A DNA stretch of 7,326 bases from Bacillota bacterium (GTDB taxonomy: Bacteria > Bacillota > Clostridia > Peptostreptococcales > Anaerovoracaceae). The position numbers and the translations under genes were made by a program. Positions 1 through 5,951 of this stretch are shown here, in pieces. Where the stretch lies: the NCBI GenBank assembly GCA_029266295.1, contig JAQSXD010000184.1:1-7326 (forward strand), in the 5' to 3' direction. Position 1 is the stretch's first letter, and the number at the start of each line of letters is the position of its first letter. The notes beneath the pieces are model-generated. The model saw nothing but the letters and a program-made list of their open reading frames with translations. It made no database searches and was not told the origin of the DNA.

Positions 1-858
1 CGGGTTATCAGACCGCTCCAGGACGGCGTTATCTCGGATTTTGAAATGACTGCGAGTATGCTCAGGTCGTACATTAAGCGGGTTATGCCAGAGACCTCTA
101 TCTTTACGAAGGTACGTATTGTAGTGGGCGTGCCCTCAGGAGTAACGGAAGTAGAAAAGCGTGCCGTAGAAGAAGTGATCAGGCAGATGGGTGCGAAAGA
201 AGTTTACATATTGGAAGAACCGATGGCGGCAGCCATCGGTACCGGTCTTGCGGTTGACAGTGCTATGGGCTGTATGATCGCAGATATCGGAGGTGGAACT
301 TCTGACATTGCGATCATTGCTCTGGGAGGAATCGTTACCAGTACATCCCTTCGGCATGCGGGGGACAAGCTTAACGAAGCAATTATCGCCTATATGAGAA
401 AGCAGTACGATCTGCTGATTGGTGATAAAACAGCTGAGGAAATCAAAGAAAAAATCGGCTGCGCTTACATAGACAAATCGGATCCTGATTCCATTAGAGA
501 AATGAATGCAAGAGGAAGAGATATTATTACAGGACTTCCTAAGACCATTAACATCAACTCTATTGACGCTATGAAAGCGCTGGAAGAGCCGATTAAAATC
601 ATCATCGACGGGATCAGAAGCACACTGGAAAAAACACCGCCGGAGATCTCTGCTGATATTGTCAGCAATGGGCTGATGCTTTCCGGAGGCGGTGGTCTGA
701 TCCGCGGTCTTGATACGCTGATCGAGCAGTCTACCGGTCTGAAGGTAACCATCGCTGAAAACGCGCTGGAAGCTGTTGCAGAAGGAACAGGAAAAAGTTT
801 GTCTAATATCGAAAAGATTCAAAAATATGCAGGAAGAGGCACAAAAAAGAGAGTATGA
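1..858 (+). CDS. mreB: Rod shape-determining protein MreB (5'-truncated by window edge)
   Basis: MreB is the bacterial actin homologue that polymerises on ATP under the membrane and guides the elongasome. The reading frame is open from base 1 and matches family sequence from the start (RPLQDGVISDFEMTA), so the ATG at 46 is internal. 285 residues are present and about 50-60 N-terminal residues, including the first phosphate loop, lie outside. Visible actin-fold motifs are VVGVPSG with the following E-x-x-A-V helix, EEPMAAAIGTGL, the second phosphate loop DIGGGTSDIAII (fragment residues about 95-106), the GRDIITGLPKTI segment, and the adenosine motif LSGGGGLIRGLD (about 227-238). The C-terminus is a basic tail (GRGTKKRV). 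The stop overlaps the mreC start by 4 bp (ATGA), implying translational coupling. Mbl or another MreB paralogue cannot be excluded, but the mreCD context favours MreB. Confidence 0.96.
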   Translation, partial: RVIRPLQDGVISDFEMTASMLRSYIKRVMPETSIFTKVRIVVGVPSGVTEVEKRAVEEVIRQMGAKEVYILEEPMAAAIGTGLAVDSAMGCMIADIGGGTSDIAIIALGGIVTSTSLRHAGDKLNEAIIAYMRKQYDLLIGDKTAEEIKEKIGCAYIDKSDPDSIREMNARGRDIITGLPKTININSIDAMKALEEPIKIIIDGIRSTLEKTPPEISADIVSNGLMLSGGGGLIRGLDTLIEQSTGLKVTIAENALEAVAEGTGKSLSNIEKIQKYAGRGTKKRV

Positions 859-1688
859 ATTGGCTAAGAGAACATAGAGTATTATCAACGATACTGTCAA
901 TATTCTTCATTTTGATCGTCATCATGGCTATTTCTTACAGTCATGTGGGGAGCAGCACTGTTCTAGGGCGCAGCGTACAGAAAGTGACAGCCTTGGTACA
1001 GGAGCCGTTTTCCGATGCCGGAAACGGGATTCGATCAGGACTGAAGGGGATTTTTCAATTCCGGAGTATTCTGAAGGAAAACGAAGAACTGAAGAAACAA
1101 ATATCCGATTTAAACAGACAGATCATTCAGAATAAACTTACGGAAGCGGAATTGGCAGAATTGCGAAATCTCTCCAATATCCTAGGTTATGACCAGGTTG
1201 CTTCAACTTATGATCTTGTAACTGCAGATGTAATTGCCATGGATGGATCCAATTGGTTCAATCTGTTTACAATTAATGCGGGCACTGATGATGGTATTTA
1301 CCGGGATGCAGTTGTAATTAATGGTGACGGACTGATTGGAAGAGTACTGGAAACCGGACCAAATTGGTCGAAGATTATCTCGGTAATCGATGAGTCGAAT
1401 TCCGTAAGCTTTAAGGTTTTCAGGGACATGCAGCTGCTGGGTATCCTGTCTGGTGATGGCAAGGGTGCTTTGGACGGATATATGATAGACCCTGAAGCAG
1501 CAGTGATTGAAGGGGATGTACTGATCACATCGGGAATCGGAATGTATCCGGCTGGAATACCGATCGGAAAGGTTAAGGAAGTCATCTGGAATAACGATAC
1601 GTTACTGAAGACCATTACCATTGATCCCAGTGCCTATTTTAAGAACTTGCAAAAAGTAACGGTTTTGGTTAAAAAACAACAAGATTAA
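855..1688 (+). CDS. mreC: Rod shape-determining protein MreC
   Basis: MreC is a bitopic membrane protein whose extracytoplasmic domain binds and activates PBP2 in the Rod complex. The 277-aa length is usual for the family. Residues about 9-28 form a single N-terminal membrane segment. Residues about 71-108 are a heptad-rich coiled coil (LKENEELKKQISDLNRQI). Residues about 120-272 form the paired beta-barrel domain, with SNWFNLFTINAGTDDGI, GLIGRV and the highly conserved TSGIGMYPAGIPIGKV (225-240). The ATG at 855 overlaps the mreB stop. No close Shine-Dalgarno is visible, because AGGAAGAGG at 831-839 lies 15 nt upstream, so translation is probably coupled to mreB. The 65 bp after the stop hold only a 5-bp triloop hairpin (1710-1722) and the mreD translation signals. 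Confidence 0.96.
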   Translation: MNWLREHRVLSTILSIFFILIVIMAISYSHVGSSTVLGRSVQKVTALVQEPFSDAGNGIRSGLKGIFQFRSILKENEELKKQISDLNRQIIQNKLTEAELAELRNLSNILGYDQVASTYDLVTADVIAMDGSNWFNLFTINAGTDDGIYRDAVVINGDGLIGRVLETGPNWSKIISVIDESNSVSFKVFRDMQLLGILSGDGKGALDGYMIDPEAAVIEGDVLITSGIGMYPAGIPIGKVKEVIWNNDTLLKTITIDPSAYFKNLQKVTVLVKKQQD

Positions 1689-1742
1689 TCCATCTGCGCA
1701 CACGCCATTAAATCAGCGATTTCCTAAAGTGCAAATTGGATG

Positions 1743-1747
1743 AGGAG
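1743..1747 (+). promoter_or_regulatory. Shine-Dalgarno of mreD (decides the start)
   Basis: AGGAG sits 6 nt before the TTG at 1754, an ideal distance. The upstream in-frame TTG at 1736 has no comparable site and would place this AGGAG inside the coding sequence. The surrounding 10-mer ATGAGGAGAA (1740-1749) is identical to the one before minD (5025-5034), which supports its role as a ribosome-binding site. Confidence 0.8.
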
Positions 1748-1753
1748 AAGACA

Positions 1754-2287
1754 TTGAAATACAGATATTCATTTCTCTTATTTTTCATAGCGTTTCTGTT
1801 ACAAACCACTGTTTTCAATCACTTTGGTATATTCGGCATGTCACCGAATCTTATTCTTTGCTTGGTTGTCATTTTTTCCTTTTTGTATGAAGGATATCAT
1901 GGTATAATATATGGCTTACTGTTTGGACTTGTCATGGATATCTGCTTTGCGCAGATCATTGGTATTGCTTCCATTGGGTTGTTTTCCATTGCTTTGATCT
2001 GCAGTGAGTTAAAACGCTATCTTTACAAAGAAAGTGTGGTTTCCGTAGCCATCGTCTCGCTGGTTTCGACCACAGTCTACGGACTGATGTACTGGGGGAT
2101 CTACCGGATGCTTGGAAATGAATTTGATTTCCTGTATGTTGCGGAGAAGGAAGCGATTCTGCTTGGGTACCATGCTGTTGCAACATTGATCATCTATCAT
2201 TTTGTCAGCAAGAACTTCAAACACAGAAGCGACCGATATATGTATCGCGGAAACCTGCAGGAAGCAAGGAGCTTATACCGATCATGA
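1754..2287 (+). CDS. mreD: Rod shape-determining membrane protein MreD (TTG start)
   Basis: MreD is the polytopic membrane subunit of the elongasome that associates with MreC. From TTG 1754 the protein is 177 aa, within the usual size range, beginning MKYRYSFLLFF so that a hydrophobic helix follows directly. About five to six membrane segments can be read: roughly residues 5-24, 30-46, 49-68, 70-86, 94-117 and 131-152. The segment GYHGIIYGLLFGLVMDI is the characteristic MreD G-x-x-x-G-L-x-x-D region. The C-terminal 25 residues are basic and likely cytoplasmic. A longer version from TTG 1736 (183 aa) is possible but lacks a ribosome-binding site. The stop overlaps the mrdA start (ATGA). MreD is weakly conserved, so identification rests on length, topology and position between mreC and mrdA. 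Confidence 0.93.
   Translation: MKYRYSFLLFFIAFLLQTTVFNHFGIFGMSPNLILCLVVIFSFLYEGYHGIIYGLLFGLVMDICFAQIIGIASIGLFSIALICSELKRYLYKESVVSVAIVSLVSTTVYGLMYWGIYRMLGNEFDFLYVAEKEAILLGYHAVATLIIYHFVSKNFKHRSDRYMYRGNLQEARSLYRS
2266..2271 (+). promoter_or_regulatory. Probable Shine-Dalgarno of mrdA (long spacing)
   Basis: AAGGAG lies 12 nt before the mrdA ATG at 2284, longer than the optimal 5-9 nt, inside the last codons of mreD. With the ATGA overlap, ribosomes finishing mreD probably reinitiate at mrdA. No better in-frame start is seen nearby, and the start is followed directly by the expected membrane anchor. Confidence 0.55.
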
Positions 2288-5028
2288 AATGGATCAAATC
2301 GAGAAATAATCAAATATTGGCTATGATCATGGTGATGATGGCTGTTCTGGGTATCAGACTGTTCGGTTTGACCGTGGTCGAGGGAGCACGTTGGGAGGCG
2401 GCTGCTACAAACCTTAGCATCAAGAGCATCAGCACTTCTGCTCCAAGAGGAGAAATTCTTGATCGATACGGCCGGGTTCTTGCAGGGAATATCCCTAGCT
2501 TTACCGTTCAGTTCAGTGCGGGGGACTTGAAAGATGAGCAGATTAACACCGTTGCACAGAGCCTCATCCGAATTCTGGAGACCAACGGTGATTCTTATTA
2601 TGATAATTTTCCGATTCTGAATGAAAACGGAATCTTTTATTATACCTATCAAAAGGAAATTGAAGATTGGCTGACCGCGCAGGCAATGCCTACGGATTTT
2701 ACAGCGGAACAGGCCTTCGCTGAGATTAGACGGAGACAAAATATTGACGAGGGTCTTGACAAATATGCAGCTCAGACAGAATTACAGTCGGTGTATAATA
2801 TCTTTCCGCCAATTTCTGTAAAAAATCTGAAATTCCTGAAAGAGCTGGACAAAGAAAGCTTCCTGGGCAGATATTATCTGGATAAAGAATTAAGTGCCGC
2901 AGAAGCCTTCCAGGCACTGAGAACGCGATTTAAGATTGCTCCTACCCTTTCTGACGCTGACGCAAGGAAGATCATGGTGGTAAGAAATGAGCTTTCCTCT
3001 CAGGGGTACAGAAAATATATGCCTGCTAGGATCGCCGGCGGTGTATCCAACGATACGATCGTAATTATGGAGGAAAAGAAATCTGATTTACCAGGTGTTG
3101 AGGTTGTTGCTGAATCCGTACGGTATTACCCGAATGGGAATACGGCATCCCATGTACTGGGGTATTTGGGACAGATCTCAGAAAGCATGAAAGCGAATTA
3201 TGTGGGATATAAATCCAACGATATGGTTGGGCAGGAAGGCATTGAAAAAGCATACGAATCTACTCTGAAGGGAAAAGATGGCACAAAAAACGTGGAAGTC
3301 AATGCGTTTGGAGAGCTGGTTAGAGTGATCAATGAGACAGAACCGCGAAAAGGAAAGGACGTTTATCTTACCATAGATCTTGAATTACAGAAGACAGCGG
3401 AAGCAGCACTGAAACAAGCTTTGACTGAAATACAGAAAGCAGGAACCTTTAAAAGCCAATGGGGCGACTATAAATATGGGACAGCATATAAAAATGCAAA
3501 TGTGGGGGCCGTTGTTGCATTGGATGTTAAGACCGGTGATGTCTTGGCTATGGCCAGCTATCCCGGTTTTGACCCAAATCTGTTTGCCGCTGGCATTAGT
3601 AAGGAAAACTGGAATGCACTGCAGGCTGAAAATCCAAGGGATCCGCTTTCACCTCTTCCGCTCTACAATGTGGCGGCTAGAACAGCGGTACAACCAGGGT
3701 CTACCTTTAAGATGGTGACTGCGACTGCTGCCCTTGAAAGCGGACTGGATCCAAACCGAAAGCTTCGAGATGGAGGAGCGGTTACCCTTGGAAACAGAAC
3801 CTACGGCTGTTTGATCTGGAATCGGTACAGAGGAAACCATGGATATGTGAACCTTGCAGAAGCAATTGAGGTGTCATGCAATTATTACTTTTTCGATATT
3901 GCAACAGGGCGGGATTTCTATAAGAAAACCTCGCTGGGACTGCGAGAACCCATGAATATTGAAAAAATCATGGCTTACGCTCAGCAGTATGGTTTGGGTC
4001 TTAAAACTGGAATTGAGATCCCTGAAACTGTTGTGCCCGTTCCCAGTGAAGAAAGAAAGCTGGAACAGATCAAAGCGATGCTGCGCAACGTGCTTCTTGG
4101 AAAAGCTGAAATTTATTTCGAAAAGTCACTGATTGATAATAAAGAAAAGCTGAATGATACCATCAAAACCATTGTTAGCTGGACAGAAGAAAATCCAACT
4201 AGAAATGAGCTGATTAATCGCTTGAGCAAACTTGAGATAAAAGAAGAACTTGTTGAAACCGTCGCGGATCTCTGTAAGTTTACTTATTTCAATCAAGCGA
4301 CTTGGACCACAGGAGATGAATTGAATATTGCCATCGGGCAAGGCGAAAATGCCTATACCCCCCTGCAAATGGCGAACTATATTGCAACCATCGGGAATAA
4401 GGGAGTACACAATCAGGTCAGCTTGATTAAGGCAATTGAAGGGCAGAATGAAGTTGAAAGAGCTCCTGGTAAAAAAATAGATATTCAGGATGATAAGTAT
4501 CTTGAGGATATCATCGCAGGGATGAAGCTCGTAGCCACTGGTTCCAAAGGTAGTCTGAAAGGGGTATTTGGAAATTTCCCTGTTCAGGTCGCGGGTAAGA
4601 CCGGTACTGCGGAGAGAGCAGGAAAAATCAATCCTCCTGACGAAGTAGAATATGTCAAACAATATCTTCCAAGAATTGACAGCAGTTTAAGGTGGAACGA
4701 TGTTGAGAGTGAATTAACGAGACTGATGGCGGATTATCCCGAGTATTATACGACAAGAAATACCGCTGTGCGTCAGGCAGTATTCAATTTAAGCAATGGT
4801 AGGGTTACTCCTGCTAAACTGGACTTTTATAAGGGAAGCTACGATCCATTTGCTTGGGTTATGACAATGGCTCCAGCTAACGATCCGAAGATCGCCGTAG
4901 GTGTACTTGTTTTCCAAGGAGGAACTGCGGGCTATGCTGCTCCTGTCGCAAGAGAGGTTATCGCTAAATATCTTCAGTTAGACAAGGTATACGAGGACTA
5001 CAATATTGACACAAGAATCACACAATGA
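2284..5028 (+). CDS. mrdA: Penicillin-binding protein 2 (class B transpeptidase of the elongasome)
   Basis: This is a class B PBP that cross-links peptidoglycan made by its SEDS partner RodA. Residues 9-30 are the membrane anchor, with the active domains outside the cell. The N-terminal module carries APRGEILDRYG (53-63), RYYPNG and GQEGIEKAYE (316-325). The transpeptidase domain is intact: S-T-F-K with nucleophile Ser473, S-C-N (531-533) and K-T-G-T (772-775), then FAWVMTMAP (856-864). At 914 aa it is far longer than E. coli PBP2 (633). The extra length comes from a possible duplicated helical segment (about 128-247), an insertion between SxN and IGQG (about 588-672), and another after KTG (about 780-854). 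All are in frame and hydrophilic, so they look like real domains and not errors. It lies between mreD and minD. A SpoVD- or FtsI-type PBP is less likely because there is no PASTA domain and the context is mreCD. Confidence 0.95.
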   Translation: MKWIKSRNNQILAMIMVMMAVLGIRLFGLTVVEGARWEAAATNLSIKSISTSAPRGEILDRYGRVLAGNIPSFTVQFSAGDLKDEQINTVAQSLIRILETNGDSYYDNFPILNENGIFYYTYQKEIEDWLTAQAMPTDFTAEQAFAEIRRRQNIDEGLDKYAAQTELQSVYNIFPPISVKNLKFLKELDKESFLGRYYLDKELSAAEAFQALRTRFKIAPTLSDADARKIMVVRNELSSQGYRKYMPARIAGGVSNDTIVIMEEKKSDLPGVEVVAESVRYYPNGNTASHVLGYLGQISESMKANYVGYKSNDMVGQEGIEKAYESTLKGKDGTKNVEVNAFGELVRVINETEPRKGKDVYLTIDLELQKTAEAALKQALTEIQKAGTFKSQWGDYKYGTAYKNANVGAVVALDVKTGDVLAMASYPGFDPNLFAAGISKENWNALQAENPRDPLSPLPLYNVAARTAVQPGSTFKMVTATAALESGLDPNRKLRDGGAVTLGNRTYGCLIWNRYRGNHGYVNLAEAIEVSCNYYFFDIATGRDFYKKTSLGLREPMNIEKIMAYAQQYGLGLKTGIEIPETVVPVPSEERKLEQIKAMLRNVLLGKAEIYFEKSLIDNKEKLNDTIKTIVSWTEENPTRNELINRLSKLEIKEELVETVADLCKFTYFNQATWTTGDELNIAIGQGENAYTPLQMANYIATIGNKGVHNQVSLIKAIEGQNEVERAPGKKIDIQDDKYLEDIIAGMKLVATGSKGSLKGVFGNFPVQVAGKTGTAERAGKINPPDEVEYVKQYLPRIDSSLRWNDVESELTRLMADYPEYYTTRNTAVRQAVFNLSNGRVTPAKLDFYKGSYDPFAWVMTMAPANDPKIAVGVLVFQGGTAGYAAPVAREVIAKYLQLDKVYEDYNIDTRITQ

Positions 5029-5032
5029 GGAG
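5028..5032 (+). promoter_or_regulatory. Shine-Dalgarno of the minD-like gene (decides the start)
   Basis: AGGAG shares its first A with the mrdA TGA stop (5026-5028) and lies 6 nt before ATG 5039. It rules out the upstream in-frame TTG at 5006, which would add 11 non-homologous residues before the conserved MGKVILVASGKGG start. Confidence 0.85.
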
Positions 5033-5038
5033 AAAAAT

Positions 5039-5764
5039 ATGGGCAAGGTAATTTTGGTCGCATCCGGCAAAGGCGGAGTCGGCAAGACGGTTTTTGCTTC
5101 CAATGCGGGAGCCAAGCTGGCACAGGAGGGATATAAGGTCGTCATGATCGACATGAACATGGGACTTCGAAATCTTGATCTCTACCTGGGGCTTGAAAAT
5201 AAGGTCGTCTATGATGTGGCTGATGTCATGTCCGGCGTCTGCAGAATTAAGCAGGCGCTTATCAGGGACAGAAGATTTCCTGAGCTGTACTTGATGTCGG
5301 CACCGCAAAACAAGCAGAAGGCCGAGATCACGCCGCTCCATATGAAGGTTCTTTGCAATAAGTTAAAGCGGAGCTTTGATTATATCATCATCGATGCCCC
5401 GGCGGGTATTGACGAGGGGCTTGCCATTGCAGCAGCGGGAGCGGATTCGGCGGTAATTGTTACCGTGCCGGAGTATGCTGCTGTAAGGGATGCAGATGCG
5501 GTGGATCAAATATTGCTTCAGATTGGAATTAAGAAAAGAACATATGTGATCAACAAGGTCATGGCGAACCTGATCCGTACCGGCCTTGTTCCGGGCATTG
5601 CTGAAATTGCAGATATCATGAGACCGGAAATGGCTGGTATCATTCAATACGACGAGAACATCCACATTGCCGCAAATAATGGGCTCCCCATCGTTTATAA
5701 AGAGGGAAGCTACATAGAGCAAAACTTTAAAAAGATCATGGATCGCATCATTGAAGCATCGTAG
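5039..5764 (+). CDS. minD: MinD-like ATPase lacking the membrane-targeting tail
   Basis: This is a MinD/ParA-family deviant Walker A ATPase. MinD normally dimerises with ATP on the membrane and recruits MinC to block FtsZ assembly away from midcell. The 241 residues include the P-loop SGKGGVGKT with signature Lys11, Lys16 and Thr17, the MinD-specific GLRNLDLYLGLENKVVYD block (42-59), switch II DAPAGI (119-124), and PEYAAVRDAD (144-153). Numbering matches E. coli MinD without gaps through residue 47. Three oddities are visible. Residue 40 is Asn in D38-M-N where MinD has D-x-D. Residue 18 is Val where GKTT is usual. The protein ends at the last helix of the fold, without the roughly 20-residue tail bearing the amphipathic membrane helix. 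Neither minC nor minE flanks it. It follows mrdA by 10 bp, so it is probably cotranscribed with the mre genes. Its function may differ from classical MinD. Confidence 0.85.
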   Translation: MGKVILVASGKGGVGKTVFASNAGAKLAQEGYKVVMIDMNMGLRNLDLYLGLENKVVYDVADVMSGVCRIKQALIRDRRFPELYLMSAPQNKQKAEITPLHMKVLCNKLKRSFDYIIIDAPAGIDEGLAIAAAGADSAVIVTVPEYAAVRDADAVDQILLQIGIKKRTYVINKVMANLIRTGLVPGIAEIADIMRPEMAGIIQYDENIHIAANNGLPIVYKEGSYIEQNFKKIMDRIIEAS

Positions 5765-5786
5765 ATCGAAAATGTAATAATAACAG

Positions 5787-5819
5787 AAAAAGAGCTTCCT
5801 GATTAATAGAGAAAGCTCT
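5787..5819 (-). terminator. Intrinsic terminator for the leftward rodA transcript
   Basis: On the minus strand a 9-bp stem (AGAGCTTTC / GGAAGCTCT, one G-T wobble) with an 11-nt loop is followed at once by TTTTT (complement of the A-run at 5787-5791). Read on the plus strand the same hairpin is followed by CAATTT, so it works best leftwards. It lies about 130 bp past the rodA stop and only 23 bp past the minD stop. Confidence 0.72.
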
Positions 5820-5833
5820 CAATTTGGAAAAGA

Positions 5834-5870
5834 AGATCCCATCAGTAGCTTTTGCTTCCCGATGGGATTT
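5834..5870. repeat. Central intergenic hairpin, 8-10 bp stem
   Basis: ATCCCATC (5836-5843) and GATGGGAT (5861-5868) are perfect inverted arms, extended by G-T and A-T pairs, around a 17-nt loop that contains a small AGC-TTTT-GCT hairpin. On the minus strand it is followed by CTTCTTTTCC, a weak U-rich tail, so it may be an auxiliary rodA terminator. On the plus strand the tail is poor. It may also act as a 3'-end stabiliser. Confidence 0.5.
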
Positions 5871-5882
5871 GTGAGTAACTTG

Positions 5883-5907
5883 AGCAGCCGTAAACGGCTG
5901 CTTTTTT
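5883..5907 (+). terminator. Intrinsic terminator for the mre-mrdA-minD transcript
   Basis: A perfect 8-bp GC-rich stem AGCAGCCG / CGGCTGCT (5883-5890 / 5895-5902) with a TAAA loop runs into a T-run ending at 5907. This is a textbook factor-independent terminator on the plus strand. Leftwards it is followed by CAAGTT, so it is not symmetric. It lies about 120 bp past the minD stop and 44 bp from the rodA stop. Confidence 0.92.
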
Positions 5908-5951
5908 AGGTGTAGATCGTGGCACACGGAATCAATTAGCGTTTCCTTAGA

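Noticed and set aside
136..900. Long minus-strand reading frame opposite mreB (254 codons)
   Set aside because: It lies wholly opposite the clearly coding mreB and start of mreC, is rich in Cys, Ser and Phe with no recognisable motif, and has no supporting start signals. It is a shadow of the real frame.
1710..1722. Small hairpin AAATC-AGC-GATTT between mreC and mreD
   Set aside because: It has only 5 bp, AT-rich, with no T-run. It is too weak to call a terminator or regulatory structure.
1736..1753. Upstream TTG start for mreD adding six residues
   Set aside because: It has no ribosome-binding site before it and would place the strong AGGAG inside the coding region. TTG 1754 has ideal spacing.
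4126..4662. Minus-strand reading frame opposite mrdA (178 codons)
   Set aside because: It is antisense to the well-supported PBP2 transpeptidase domain and has low-complexity, motif-free composition.
4676..4681. TTGACA inside mrdA as an internal promoter
   Set aside because: The sequence 17 bp downstream (GATGTT) is a poor -10 and the site is within coding sequence.
5006..5038. TTG at 5006 as minD start, or TTGACA 5006-5011 as a minD promoter
   Set aside because: The extra 11 residues are not MinD-like and the AGGAG at 5028-5032 serves ATG 5039. No -10 lies at a proper distance from the TTGACA.
5765..5810. Lost MinD tail encoded in another frame after the stop
   Set aside because: The two other frames give only short, polar, non-amphipathic stretches before stops, so there is no sign of a recent frameshift.
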